Of a stretch of DNA of 64,000 nucleotides, positions 12,801-25,900 are shown piece after piece. Source of the DNA: Omphiscola glabra (taxonomy: Eukaryota > Mollusca > Gastropoda > Lymnaeidae); the NCBI GenBank assembly GCA_964017045.1, contig OZ024798.1, positions 28,758,347-28,822,346 of the forward strand, in the 5' to 3' direction. Position numbers and translations under genes: made by a program. Every line of letters starts with the position of its first letter. The stretch's first letter is position 1. The notes under the pieces are model-generated. The model saw nothing but the letters and a program-made list of their open reading frames with translations, searched no databases and was not told the DNA's origin.

Positions 12801-15800
12801 ATCTTAACAGTAGGATAGCGCTTGTAATCTTTATGCGACTGCTAGTCAAATGTTCATTTAAGTTATATTATATGATGCTTGGCAGAAAGATGGTCTAAAA
12901 TATAAGAGAAATTGTGTTTTGTTGTGTTCGTTCACAATAATTGCGACACTGTTATAACCCAGAGAGAGAGGAGGAGGGAAGAGGGGTGGGGGAGTGGAGA
13001 GAGAGAGACCAACAGTTTCGGGCTATTAAATGATGAAATTGTACATTATAAAGGCCAGAGTCTCAGACATGTGTGCTTGATGAAGAGTTGTCAGAGATAA
13101 CCATAACCAAAGGTGTATGCAGTGCCTGATTAAGATTATAGGTGAGGCCCCAAGCTAATTCAAGTCAATACACATCTGGAAAATAATAGTTACGGAAGTG
13201 CCCCTTTATTATTTAATTTAAGCCAACATTTAACATGGAGATAACAGAATGAATTACTTTTAAATAAATCCATGTTGTTATTACATAATTTATAATTGTT
13301 ATCCTTTGGTGCATTGAAATTAATTTTTATTATTTTAGATAAAACCCACCCCCACCCCAAATCATGAGATGCCCCTAGAGCCCTAAAAAGAAAGGTGCAT
13401 CATTTTTAGCCTAAAATTAAATCCGACCTGCTATAAAAAGGCATCGATATTTTCAGTCATTTAAGACCCACGTGGACGCCTTGCAGGAATTAGACGACAG
13501 AGAACCAGACCAAGTTATAATTTTTTTTTATATAACGTAGAATCCAAAATGGGAAAAGCAGACCCAAGTACAAGGATAGCACGTTAAAGCAGCGAAACCT
13601 GTAAACAGTTTGACAACATAATCTGATTATGTTATGCACGGGCACCGCAGCCCAGATGGCACAGCTACATACACGCGTTACATCATCACCTGGCTTATGT
13701 TAAACTCGATCATTCTCCAACCAATCCGCGGCGAAACATTTTCAGGCACCAGAACTTACGTTAAAAAACACCGCATACTTACAACTATTGCACATCACGT
13801 GCAAAGATCTACTTTATTATAGCAATTACAAGTAAGTCACCATAAAAATATGAAATACTAACTAAAAATTATCAGGTGTTGAAAATGGAAGTTTTCGTTC
13901 GTTTTTTCACTTAATCTGATAAAATTATTTGTTCCCTTGAGGATTTCTAAAGGTTAATCTATGTTAAGAGGCAGATAATAATAGTACCAGATAATATGTA
14001 AGTGGCCACCTTGAAAAAATATATAGAGAAAAAGTGAAATTGGAAAGCCTAATAAATCTAATGGGAATCAAACTAAACATTGTGTAACTCAAGAGTGGCC
14101 TCACACCTTTAAATGGTTTAGTCTACAGTAAGCAGAGTTACACTAATGTATGCTATATGCAAAAATGTTTAGTAGAGGAGAGGAAAATGAAAACGAAGAG
14201 GATCTAAATTCAAAGGGTGCAGGAAGAAAATGTGGGGAATCAAGAGGGTGTATGGAAAGGGATCGTGAGTGAGTTAATGTGTGTGCGTGAGAGAGAAAGA
14301 AGGGGGGGGGGGTGTTCAAGTGTTAGACTGAAGTGTTCAATATGTGTCCACCATAAATATTCTTATCCGGTAGTATTTGGGTATCTTAAAAATAAAAATA
14401 AATGGGCTTTGGGGGAAAAAACAAATGCCTTATTTGTAAGACAAATAGATCTTTGAAGATAAATCTAAAATATACACTATATTGTTTTCACGATGGACAC
14501 AAACATACATGATCTATTTAAGCCAAGTAAACCAGGGATTTGGAACAAGCTCCCCACCCCCCACCCCTTTCTGAAAAAATGTATGTCAGCTCCAACTCCA
14601 GCAAAATTGAAAAGGGAGGAGTGGTGGTTGAGGGTTTAAAGAAATCTGTTTATTATTGTCACGCTCCCTATCTTATAAGAGTGGGGCAACAGAGCTGGCA
14701 GAAGAGTGGGGCAACATAGGTGGTAGAAGAGGGGGGCAACAGAACTGGTACAAGAGTGGGGCAACAGAACTGGTAGAAGAGTGGGGCAACAGAGCTGCTA
14801 GAAGAGTGGGGAAACATAGTTGGTAGAAGAGTGGGGCAACAGGTGGTAGAAGAGTGGGGAAACATAGGTGGTAGAAGAGTGGGGCAACAAAGCTGGTAGA
14901 AGAGTGGGGCAACATAGGTGGTAGCAAATCCTATCATAGTACTCATTCTAGCCAAAACATTTCCTTACAAACATCATCAAGCAGCAATGGACATTTCATC
15001 TATTGAGAGCAAAGTTGTCCAAAGTGACAAAGCCAAAGTTGTATTGTATGTAAATGTATCTAGTGGGGGGTAAATGTTTCTAGTGGGGGGTAAATGTATC
15101 TAGTGGGGGGTAAACGTCTTTTCCCCCAAAACACTGATTTTTACTTTGAAAAGCTGCAATTTCTAGTATTGTATATAATATATTATATACTATATATTAT
15201 TTAATTTTAAGAGGACGTTAGAAAATTACAAAACTCTGTGGCTATTAAAATTTTGTCACTTGATGCATTCTTGCTCTCATGGATGACTTATCTTGGTGCA
15301 ATAAATGATTAATATTTATTTATTGTTCATCCTTCACATGCCAAGATGACCAAGGCTTGAGTAGTAGCCTTGTCCTGTATTGTGTTCAATTTGAGGGGGA
15401 CTTGCTCAATTCATCAGCCTCTCTCTCTTGACCATCTGATCCAATGGCAAGACTCAGTCAAAACCACTGGAAATGAACCAGGATGCCGCAGATGACAGCA
15501 GTGTTTCTTGCGAATTTTCAATGTGTTAATGTCATCTAAGGGAGTCCATCCCGTGTTTGATTTTAGAGTTTGCCTTCTCTTAGATGAGTTGTCATCTAAG
15601 GTTAACGAGTCCCACCCACCAAGGGTGCTGGTCTTGTTTTTCCTTGTCTGTGCTTTTCCTGGAGATTGAACTCCAATCCACAAGCTTGGGATTGAATCAG
15701 ATTGACCCCTCGACTACCCAGCACTAAAGGTGCAATAAAGGGAGTATTTTCATGCACAGGGGTAGTTGTCAAGCGGTTACAAGGACATACTTTAATTACA

Positions 15801-18800
15801 CCCAAACATTTATCACGGAACTTTTACGCCCATTAACACACATGACGATAAATGTTGAGTTAATACAAATAAATCATTTCATTAAGAACATGCTCAATAA
15901 ATTTAAGATATCAATGAAAGATAATTCTTTTCAAAATTCATAAATAAACTAAAAGAAATATGTTCTACCTATTCCTTATGTTAAAAAGTGACAACTATAA
16001 TGAACTAGTGGATATATCATATGACGAATAATTCAGTCTTTCAGCAAAAATTTAAAGTGATAATTTTTGGTTTCATCAATTATCAATGCTTGTCCCTAAT
16101 GGTAGTGACATTGGGTGCTTTTATTGTACAATCAGGACCTAGGCCTCTAAGGGAGCTTAGGCCAGTATTGACAATGAGGTCTCCATCATGAGTCATTACA
16201 CAGTCAAATCAATTTTTGTAATGATTAGTCATTAAAATAGTATTTTTGTTTCAAAAACAAAACAAAACAAAAAAAAAGGGGGGGGGGGTGTAATAACAGA
16301 GCCATCACAATATAATAAAGGTGGAAAATTATTAGAAAGCAAGGCATTGGAGAAGGGAGGGACCAAATTCTTAATCAGATAATAAGACAAATGGGTGGTG
16401 AAATACCATTCAGCCAGAATATGACCTAACAGTGGTGACATACCATTCAGCCAGAATATGACCTAACAGCAAAATTAATTGGTTTGACCATTTGGTCAGA
16501 ATACCTGTCAATCAGCATGTGTTGAAAGCCTGCAATAGCAGGCACTCTGGTTTCAGGGCCAGATGAAGACCACTCAATTGGTGGATCAACTGTGTTAAGG
16601 ACACCCTTAAAGTCCACAACACATACAAGAAGATCACCAACTGTGCCTCCCAGTAACAGAAGAAGAAGAAGGTATCAGTTCATTAAGGAGAAATAATTTG
16701 AAACTTAACTTACCAATCCTTGGTACTTGAATGAATCATAGACACTCCTGAGCAGCAACCAAAAAGGCCACAGGTACTCAAATCTAAATTCCAAAATAAA
16801 GTCCGCCATGAGAACAAGAGCCCAAACTAAAAGAAATCTCAGGTACAAAAACGTGCTGAAACAAAACAAAAAAAATTTTTTTAAAATTTGTATTAGTGAT
16901 TCAAGTAATATCTTAATTAAGTTTATAATTTCCCTGCCTTACAAAACACAACTTTTAAACTGAGAAAAAAGCTAACGTGTTTATAAACAAATATTAAACT
17001 TTGAAGTTGGAGACAAAGAATAGAAATTAACTTTACATGGAGAAGTAGAATAAGAACATGCTTCAACCTGATGTTCATTTATTAAATACTTTTACCTTTG
17101 TGGGATTAATTTAATTTCCACCAGAATATTTACAATTCTATTATTTTTATCTTTTTTTTCCAAACTTTGCCATCAAAATTACATATCTTGCACTTAGGTT
17201 TCAGGAAATACTAACATTTTGGCTATTTGTCATATACACCCATAAAATTACTAAATAAATGTGTGTGATTTGTTGATTTCAGTGGTCTAGTGGAGTTCTG
17301 ACTTGGCTTTAATTCACAATAGATGCAAAAAAGCTGCCAGTCATTTTTTTTATTGAAAATTTTAACTCCAATAAGAATGCCACAATTGGCCTCTACCGTA
17401 AAATTTAAGTAACTTATTGCTATAAAAACAATTTTTATAATCTAAATGATGTGCCTTTTCCTCTGGGAGCAATCTTACATTCTTTTGAAGACCATGCACG
17501 TGTGTGAATATCTGTTTTTGGAAGCAGGTCACATTCCCCAGGATATGAGGGACACCAACATCGTAACATTGTACAAAAATTAAGGTGACTGTAATAGTTA
17601 CAGAGGAGTTTCTTTCCATAGCTTAGTTGAAATGACGTTTGAAAGTGTCGCACTTGAACAATTGGAGAGTTTGGCAAACCGTATTTATCCAGAGGCCCAG
17701 CGTGTATTCCCAAGTGGTTTTTGAACTATACAAATGATAGTCTTGTTACGCCAATTGCAGGAGAAGTGTTGTGAACAACACAGGCCTCTTTACATTGCTT
17801 TCATAGATCTGACCAAGGCATTCAACTTGGTAAGCCGGAGTGGCCTGTTCAGTATCTTGCATAAAATAGGTTGCCCCCCACGACTGCTTACAACCATAGT
17901 CATTTCACAAAAACATGCACAGCACAGCAACCTTCAATGGTGCGGGATGGAGGCATCCACAGTAAGCAAAGGAGTAAAACAAGGCTGCGTATTGGCACCA
18001 ACGCTCTTCTGCATTTTCTTAATGCACATACAAACCAGATCTGATGGTAGGCTGTTCAATATCACCCGCCTTCATGCAAAGACCAAGGAGCACAGTCCCC
18101 TCCAAACATCAAACCTAACTATTGAGGGTCATATACCTTGGATCAAATCTCTCTAGGTCACCCTCCGTTGACAAAGAGGTGAAAATAAGGATCTCAAAAA
18201 CAGCAGCAACGATGGCTAAATTGAATAAGCGGGTGCTAAGTGTCTATCAGGCAAGTGTGCTTAATACGCTAGTATATGGCAGTGTAGTGTGGACCACATA
18301 TGCCAGTCACGAACTAAACTCATCAGCTTATACCAAGGATGTCTGCTTTGCAATATGCGCATCCGATGGCAAGACTAGGTGCATAAAACAGAGGTTTTGG
18401 AATGTGCCAAAATTTGTAGCATGTTCTCCGCAATTAGCAATAGGCACCTTTGCTAGTTAGGCCATGTAAGGAGAATGGAGTAAGGCTGTATGCCAAAGGC
18501 TCTGCTGTCTGGACAGTTGGCAGATGGGTAAGACTTATTAGACGACAGGGGCTGCGATTTAACAACATTTGCAAAAGGAGCATGAGGAAAGCCAGCATAG
18601 TTATCATCGCTGTGCACCATTCCAGCTGGCAAAAAGCAGTGTACAAAGGAGTCAAAAAGGAAGAATATGCGTGAAACGACACCCTTGCAATAAAAAGATA
18701 ATTACGGAAGGCAACATTTAACCAGGAGTCAAGGTTCTCCTGAGAGAAGTTCAGCCAAGACTGCCATTCCAGGATCTGCCTTGAATACAATTTGTTGGAA

Positions 18801-19764
18801 GTGTCTTTGGCTACTCTATCGTTTTGCGATATATCTGAACAAATATATATATACAGTGGTAACTTAAGATACAAATTAATTCGTTCAGTAACCTTGCTCG
18901 TACGTCAATTTGCTCATAACTCAAAGCAATTTTCCCCCACTGAAATTAATTGAAATGTCATTAATCTGATCCAGCACACATAATGCCACCCCAGTTGTTT
19001 TTGATTAAGCACAGTACAAATCATTGAAGTACTACGCACGTACTGTCTCGCCAAGTCAGTCACTCGCACAACTTGCTAGTTTACATTTGTTTTATATTTT
19101 TGTTTTTTAAAAATAGGCCTAAGCCAATTGAAACTTAACTAATTAAGTTCATGTTCCGTTCCATAGTTAAGTAAAAGATAGAATATAGAAGAAGGTCTAA
19201 TGAAAATTCAGAAAATCTATTGTCCGCATTGTTGTCCTAAAACTAAAGTCTAAAGTAGTAAAGACTAAGCAAGAAAAATCAGTAGTAGTTTAGTTTTAGT
19301 ACTAGTCACTCAGGAGATATTATTATTTAGTTATTAATTGAGGAGTTTTTAAATTTTAGGCTGAGATTGAGATGGTGGCTACATGAATTATTTCATTGAT
19401 TTTTTAATAAAGAAAAAGTGAAAGGCAAAAGTGTGTCAGTACAATACTGTACTAAGTACACTTAATAATAAGCTGAATCATGGCATTAAATACAAAGTAG
19501 TAGACCTAAATATTAAAATCTTTTTAGGCCTTATTTACTTAATTTTTATCATATTTTTTTATCTGCTGTTTCACATCTAACTTAAATCACACTTTCACTT
19601 TAATCTTAAAACTGCACACAATACTGACACTCAATTTTTTAACAATTACAGCAGTCCAGGTCTGTTGTTTTTTTCTCCTACCTTCCGTAGATACCATCTG
19701 TTATTTTACTCCTTTTCAGCGGACGCCGAATCTTTCCGCAGTCAACATTCCGCGGTCTCTTCAT
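3863..19764 (-). CDS. MACO1: Macoilin (TMEM57 family), 5' part, seven exons
   Basis: Exons, in transcript order: 19764-19682, 16855-16714, 5807-5681, 5482-5353, 5028-4962, 4695-4599, 4406-3863; all joins keep frame and use GT-AG. Start ATG at 19764 gives [18 protein letters not shown], the family's basic N-terminus. Exons 2-5 encode the hydrophobic membrane segments ([77 protein letters not shown]). Exon 6 begins the cytoplasmic part ([18 protein letters not shown]). Exon 7 is a Ser/Lys/acid-rich linker with a poly-Ala tract. Known for the family: an ER-associated multipass protein of neurons with a C-terminal coiled coil. That coiled coil (about the last 270 residues in vertebrates) is not found; exon 7 ends in split phase at a GTAAGC donor, so it should lie left of the window. 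About 397 residues are present. Intron 2 (10.9 kb) is full of repeats. Family assignment is very secure. Confidence 0.95.
4066..4113 (-). repeat. Coding trinucleotide tract (poly-Ala) in macoilin exon 7
   Basis: Runs of gct/gca on the plus strand encode an Ala/Val-rich stretch on the minus strand ([16 protein letters not shown]) inside the low-complexity cytoplasmic linker of macoilin. It is likely length-variable and outside the conserved membrane and coiled-coil parts. Confidence 0.8.
8273..9512 (+). mobile_element. Non-LTR retrotransposon fragment, reverse transcriptase, 5'-truncated and broken
   Basis: An open frame at 8273-8989 carries the reverse transcriptase palm: [20 protein letters not shown], a degenerate [17 protein letters not shown], and [18 protein letters not shown] with the catalytic ADD. 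It continues to [13 protein letters not shown] and then a stop; the rest is frameshifted. The copy ends in GATGATGATGAT at about 9500-9510, a short repeat tail as in RTE-type elements. It lacks an endonuclease domain and lies antisense in macoilin intron 2. The clade assignment is tentative. Confidence 0.85.
9615..9869 (-). repeat. 255-bp repeat, copy B of the inverted pair
   Basis: Partner of 2097-2351 in opposite orientation, 7.3 kb away within macoilin intron 2. It lies about 100 bp after the 3' end of a dead reverse transcriptase fragment. Confidence 0.9.
9870..11921. other. No gene seen: locally GC-richer part of macoilin intron 2
   Basis: From about 9900 to 10760 the sequence is richer in CpG (for example GCGCGCGCG near 10070 and 10335) than the surrounding intron, then returns to AT-rich. 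No exon of a known family was recognised on either strand. It could be an inserted element or an internal regulatory region. Confidence 0.4.
11922..12664. repeat. 18-bp minisatellite, about 41 units
   Basis: Head-to-tail copies of CCATGCAACCCACACGCT. Variation is concentrated at a few positions: AAC/AAA/ACG in the middle, CGCT/CACT/CGGT at the end, CCAT/CCGT at the start. Because 18 is a multiple of three, long frames stay open on both strands. One unit near 12505 is 17 bp and shifts the frame. The variants CACT and CGGT cluster in the second half in recurring blocks (about 12250-12510), a higher-order pattern. The array lies within macoilin intron 2; its ORFs are an artefact of the period. 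Confidence 0.95.
12665..14676. other. No gene seen: intronic, AT-rich with purine tracts
   Basis: Part of macoilin intron 2. It contains a GAGAGAGAG/GGAGG purine tract at about 12960-13010 and a G11 run at 14302-14312. No protein similarity was recognised in the short frames here. Confidence 0.5.
14677..14924. repeat. 25-bp minisatellite, ten units
   Basis: Unit AAGAGTGGGGCAACATAGGT plus GGTAG, with nine 25-bp units and one of 23 bp, exactly filling 248 bp. Two unit types (CATAGGTGG and CAGARCTGG) are interspersed. Confidence 0.95.
15051..15116. repeat. 20-bp tandem repeat, three units and a partial
   Basis: Units TAAATGTATCTAGTGGGGGG at 15051-15070, 15071-15090 (one T change) and 15091-15110, then a truncated fourth. 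Confidence 0.9.
15355..15735 (-). mobile_element. SINE, tRNA-derived family, diverged copy
   Basis: On the minus strand a degenerate tRNA-like head leads into GATTGGAGTTCAATCTCC (B-box-like), then the core GGGACTCGTTAACCTT, AACTCATCTAAGAGAAGGC that also occurs at 23145-23436 and 37965-38495. The 3' part differs from those copies, so this may be a subfamily or a composite. Confidence 0.7.
17440..18690 (+). mobile_element. Non-LTR retrotransposon fragment with internal deletion
   Basis: Broken reverse transcriptase in macoilin intron 1, antisense to the gene. Readable pieces include [56 protein letters not shown] and, in a new frame, [20 protein letters not shown] and [17 protein letters not shown]. 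The catalytic ADD segment between LFCIFL and the YLGS block is missing, so the copy is dead. It is a different lineage from the 8.3-kb copy. Confidence 0.85.
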
Positions 19765-19967
19765 AGTCTTACCACACAACAGTCATTAAATTTGTTTTTA
19801 GGATTATTTCCTACAAATCTTATCTTTCTCGATCCTTGTCGGACACCACTTTCCTGTTCCTAATTTATTATAACAATCCTGGAAGTACTTCTCGACCCAA
19901 TGTCCTTGCACATGCGCTATCGGTGACTTGCTGAGTCGAAATTGCATTTTGGGAGTTATCAACAAAC
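19765..19967. promoter_or_regulatory. Head-to-head promoter between macoilin and CCT8
   Basis: Only 203 bp separate the macoilin ATG (minus, 19764) from the CCT8 ATG (plus, 19968), so both 5' UTRs and core promoters must fit here unless untranslated first exons exist elsewhere. I see no clear TATA box. The stretch is less AT-rich than its surroundings and holds several CpGs. That both genes start here is inferred from the two start codons, not from transcript data. Confidence 0.7.
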
Positions 19968-22900
19968 ATGGCGCTACACGTACCACGAGCCCCGGGCTTC
20001 GCCCAAATGATGAAGGAAGGTGCAAAGGTAATAATGGAAAGAACTTTGTTATATTACTACAAGTTTGTGTGATTGAAACAGAGAAATTTAATATTTACAC
20101 GTAATCGACGTTTATTTAAATATATATATCCGTAAGCGTACCGGCTTTTATATCATAGAAAAAAGCATGATATTTATTGATAGGCATGATCAAACGAACA
20201 GGGTCGTTCCTCTACTACGCTTTCTATATAGTTTATGAGATAGTATCGAGAATGTTCTTTTTGTTTCCCTTTTCATGACTATTATTAACTTAAATAAAGA
20301 TAGCTTTATATCAGTTGCAACCTCTTTTTTGTTTTGTTTTATTTTGGTCTTAAGGAATCAATATAAAAAAAAATTTGATTTAATTAGTACCTACTAATTT
20401 TACTAATCGACTCTAAATTCTAGTAAATATAAAACTAAATCTTATTTTTATGTAAATAACTTAGTTAATAGCAGGATTATATTACTTTAGTAAACGTTTG
20501 TAAAAATAAACCAATGCCTTAGTTGAATAGAGCTATTTTTTTACAGAATCATAACACCAAAAGCATATTTTTAGCTGTTGTAGTTTTAAAGTTATGAATT
20601 TTTATAGTACGACTTCGTTTGTCCTTTTTTAACATTCATGGACCGCATCGCCACATTCTGTGCCCCAATTCCGCTGCTTGCAGCACGAGCTATATAACTC
20701 GTTTTAATGATAATTTTTTTACTTCTTTTATTTTCGGAACTTATGCTGTATTAAAAATAATTTTAATAACAGAGTGGTTATTCGCACGGTTTTGGCCGTG
20801 ATGATAACGCCGAGCATTATCCGCACAGCTCCTCGGCGCATGCGCATTATAGCGGCTGGTCACACAGCTCTGCGCATAATGTTCGCCGTTATTCGAAGAT
20901 TTCGGTCTGCCGATAACGCTTGGCATTATTTTAGAACTCAAACTATTTATTATTTTCTTCACTAATAAATGAATAAAAAAAAATTTTTAAAGAACGAATT
21001 TCCGTTAAACCATGGACCTAGTCCTGCGTACATCGTGGCAAAAATGTACCATTGACCTGGTTTTAAGATAAGAATAAGGCAATTGGATGTGAACTTGTGT
21101 GGTCTTGTGGTAGAGTAGACGCTAAGCTAACTTATATTATGTGATCATTTACTGGTTGGTGATTGAATTTTACTTTTTTTTCCTTCTTCTTCTTCATTTT
21201 AATTAAAAGTATATTTTATATTTAATAATTATGTTCAAAAAGAATTTTAAAATATAACTTAGACTTATTTATTTTATTATCAAAAGATACAGGAATACTA
21301 TTTTTAGATTTGTTTTAATTTTAATGAAACCAAGCTCAGTTCAATGGTATAATTAAATATTTAATTTCATTTAGAATAGGCCTACATGCCTACCTAATAT
21401 AATATACTCTTTGTACACATCGCACCCCTAGTTTAAGATTGTTCTATGTTATCATCATTGACCCGCGCATAAGTTGCACCAGACTAACAGGGTAGTTACA
21501 CTGCATTTCAACTTCTCAGAAATGCATACCTTGCTAAACACTGCCTTATTAGGTCTAGTAGTAGACTGTATAATGTTTAGCCTGTAGGCATGGGCGCCCG
21601 CAGAAAATTTTCTGGGCAAAATATTTTCTATTTCTAGGGGGGGGGGCAAAATATTTTTAGTAATGTTTTAATGTAGTTTTAATTTACTGTAGCGTATTTG
21701 TATGGTGAACGAACGGACAGGACACTGTAGTAATGCAGGGCATACTGTAGCAACAAATTTTTTATTAACACAATATATGTATATAACAAAAAATATTACA
21801 ACATAAATATAAAATAAAATATATTCTTTAAACAAGAACTGGAGTCGTCTGTTATCGCTACCAAACATATCTCCAATTGTGTCCATACAGTCTTTTTTGT
21901 TGCAGTTCACTTTGTCTCTGTGTACGCTTAACATGCACAACCCAGACAGAGGTTCATCTGACATTGTAGATCTAAGCCATGTTTTACACGACGTAATGTG
22001 CTGAACGATCGCTCCACCGTACATGTTGTTGCTTTTAATGTTAGCAAAACTAGTAAGGCATACCTGACAGCCGGATAAAACTTCGTAAAACTAATTATTA
22101 TAGAAAATATAAAAATAATTACCCAGTAAAACGAGATCAGCATCAACTTAGTTATTTTCTCTTTATTTTAATACATTTTTGTCTACATTTTGTTTAAATC
22201 AATCAATCTGAGGGGGGGGGGGGCAAGTGCCCCACTTTGCCACTACCTACGAGCGCCCATGCCTCTAGGCCATAGGTCCAAAATAAAACGCATCTTAATG
22301 CTACTAGTCTACAAGATTATAGGCCTATACCTACATTTTACATCTAGGCCTAGACCTAAGACAGGCTGGCTTTCACACATTTACGATTCATTCCACACTG
22401 ACACACTGTAATTTGCGTTGAATAAGCCTACGAAAAACGTACAAAACCGTGCGGATAACGCTCGGCATTATTCTCACGGCCGTGCGGATAACGCTTGCCT
22501 TTTAATAATGTTATACAATTATTCAATTATAACTTAATTGTAGTTTATCTAACAATGCAATAGTCAATATGTATATCAGTAAATTTAATATGATGTATTA
22601 ACCCTTCCAGTACCCAGTGCATCTTTTTGCAGTGGCCTACTTGTTCCCTGGGCCCAAGCGTGTCTTTTTTCACCAGCTGATTTTTTCCCTTGTGCCCAAG
22701 CGTGTCTATTTGCCACATGGAGGGTATCTAATATAAACACAAAAATGAGGATATAACCTTTCACCTTAGTCTCTGGCAGAATGTTTATTTGTTAGGGGAA
22801 TAGTTGAATTTTATTTTGCTTTTTAAATTATGAAAATCGACCAATTGCTGAGTTTTTTGTGCAGATCTGTATTTGTTGTTTTCATGGCACCACCTAGCGC

Positions 22901-25900
22901 TATTGATGACAGACAACTTAAGCCCACATAGAGGGGTATCTAATGTAAATACAAAAATGAGGATAAAGTTTGAACAAAACACATTAGTATTTTTAACACC
23001 CTTATCCATTTCTGAACATATAATTTTCTACATGTTATTATCATTTGTTTCAAACAAAAAAGTTACAAAATAATTTGCAAACCTATCAAATTTTGGCTCA
23101 TTTCAAAATTTAAAAAAAAATGTCAGGGCCACAGGGAATAGTTTATGAGATAGTGGCAGAGTGGTCTAAACTGAGCAAATCTCAAGTTATTGGTCAGGAG
23201 TTCAATCCCCGCCAAAGCCCAGTCAAGCAAAAAACACCACCAGCACCCCGGGTGGATGGGACTCGTTAACCTTGGACGGCAACTCATCTAAGAGAAGGCA
23301 ACTCTGAATTCAAACCCGGAGATGGAGTTCACGTGCGCTTAACAGGCAGCAGTGAGACCTCTTGAACATCGTAGCGCCGTGAGCATGCTATCATAGCATG
23401 GAATGAGCGCTATATAAGTACTCCAATCAATCAATCAATAGTTTGCAAAATAATATCCGGTAATGAGGTTATATATAGCAAAAAGTAGGTTGGTACCAGA
23501 AGGGTTAATATATGATGGCTTTTCTGTTTACTAAATCTACAGCGTCCATTATATTGGTATATGCTATATAGTCTATATAAGGCAACGCATCCCCTTATTA
23601 CTAAAATACTGAGTAGGGGAGGGCCGGTTGCTATTATGAAGCAGCCACACCAGAAACAAAATATGTATCAGAGATTATTATTACTATCTTTAAATCTTTA
23701 TCGATTAAACAAAAAAGGATGGATCAAAATAATATTATTTGCTTATAATATTATTTTTAAGTAACATAATTCAGTTCAGATTACATATTTTATTCAGATG
23801 TTTAAGATTCAACAATAACACATAATTGACATTGAAAAGAGCCCTTTCCAGCATCTTGATTTAATTTTTTTTTAATATTTTAATTTGATGACACACACAC
23901 ACCAGTGTCTTAGGGAGCATGTACATTTTTTTTTATTCTTTGGTCAAATTAAATAACTTAAATATGTTCAAACTTGGAGATGGATGGAGTTTCTCTAAAC
24001 CTAAATCTTATTTTTATGTAAATAACCAACTAAAAATATATATTGTGATCTATGCTGACTGAATTGTGATGATATTTCTATCTGTGACACCAACAAACTT
24101 GTATAAATTTCACAGAATTACCAGAACACAAAAACTGTTATATTGCTGAAGAGGAATGCAATTATTTAAGAGACAAATGTGATAAAGCAGACCTGTTACT
24201 GTTTACTTTTACAATTTTGACGTACAGTGTACGATTTTTAGATTTTTTTACAATTGTACGCCGAGACCGGCCAAAACTACGATTTTCAGAGACTGGTAAA
24301 AAAAATATAATCTCCCCCCCCCCCCCCCCCCCCCCCCCACCCCAAAATAAAAAAAGATAAGTTTTGGAAGTTTTATCCCTTTCTAAAAAAGATCTGGCAG
24401 TGAATGGACTGAGAAAAACGATTTGTTGAATATTTTTTTAAGTTGGGACCATCCTTCTATATAGTAAGTATGCACTGATGGGGAGGGGGAGTGTCAAGGA
24501 AATTTGTGGCATACAAGACACATGGGTAAGGGGATTGGTAGTAGTGTCAAAGGTTATAAAAATATCACCGCAACGTATCGTATTGATGGTCATATTGTTT
24601 TGTCACAATGAACTAGCTATCTGCGTCAACAGTAATATTTAGACTAGTAGCCGTAGCGACAACTTACCTCACCATCCCCTTTGATGGCTACCAAGCCTGT
24701 GATGTAGTTTTGTTACATAATTATTTTGTTTGTCTGAACCGCAGCAATTGTGAAAAAAGGAGAAAACTAGAGATGGTTTTTAAAATAAAATACATTATCC
24801 AACTGTTCTGCACTGGAACGTCAGATTAGGAAATATTTTATATGATCTAGTCAGCGGCATTTAAAAATATTTTTAGAACTCGCGAAGCAGCTCTGTCCCT
24901 TCAACGATTTTTAATACAAAAGTTTGGATTTGGAATCACATTTTTTTCCCCCATTAATGAGGGTGGGGGAAGGTTGGTTCTGTCGAACAAAATAATTGCG
25001 TCACAGCACAGAAAGACGTGTTGGTGGACTACAGTGTGTTGTGGCTATGTCATGTTAAATATTACCACTACAGCGATCTCTTTATGAAAACACAAAGCAT
25101 TAGTATACGAAAACTGCGAAACATTGTGGTGAAATTTTTATATCCTAAATAATGTGATGTTGTCAAGTTGTATTTTCACAAATGAACTCGCTAGCTATAC
25201 TTTAGTAGTAGAGAAATTACAGTAATATTTAGTCCACCGAATGTTCAGCGCGCGTGTGACGTATATTTCGCTGGGCTACGCCAGTGGTTCTAAAATATTC
25301 ATTTGCTGGCGTTTATGCCTTATTAAGTTTTCACCTGGCTCCCTGTGTGAAATTCTTACAAGTACACTTTGAAATAAGTTCCTTTCTAAAGACGATTTTC
25401 GAGCCTGGGCTGACCGAATCACTTGGGGTGAAAACCTGTGTCACATTTTGCTTACTGTAACAATAGTAACATCATTATATATAATGGATTTTGTTAATTT
25501 TTTGTTGGGGAGCGTAAAAAAGTATGCATTCAACGGGGGGGGGGGGTTACATAATTTGACTTTTATGGATACGGGTACGTGTTATATAGATGGCCCCTCC
25601 TTGCGTTTGTTTGCTTTGTATGACCTAATTTTATGACTACGAGTAGTTATCATATACATAATGACTAATGTAAGCTGTATTTTTATTTATTTACTATTAA
25701 GATACTGTATTATACGATTTTGAGTCGATATTGTACGATTTTAGGAGTTTGGGGGTAAACAGGTCTGATAAAATATCCAATTTTCTGAAGTAATGCATTG
25801 TACGATGCTCAAAGTAGTATAGGATCTAAAGCTATATACCTAAATCTGGAGCTATACTCAAGTCTATTATAGGATCCTAACGATCAGTTTAGTGGGGCTG

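Noticed and set aside
14668..14955. Minus-strand frames rich in Pro/Leu/Ser/Thr
   Set aside because: They only translate the 25-bp minisatellite; shifted frames are equally open.
23145..23220. Possible tRNA gene (A and B boxes present)
   Set aside because: No cloverleaf acceptor stem closes, and the same head occurs in other copies with a common body and tail, so it is a SINE head.
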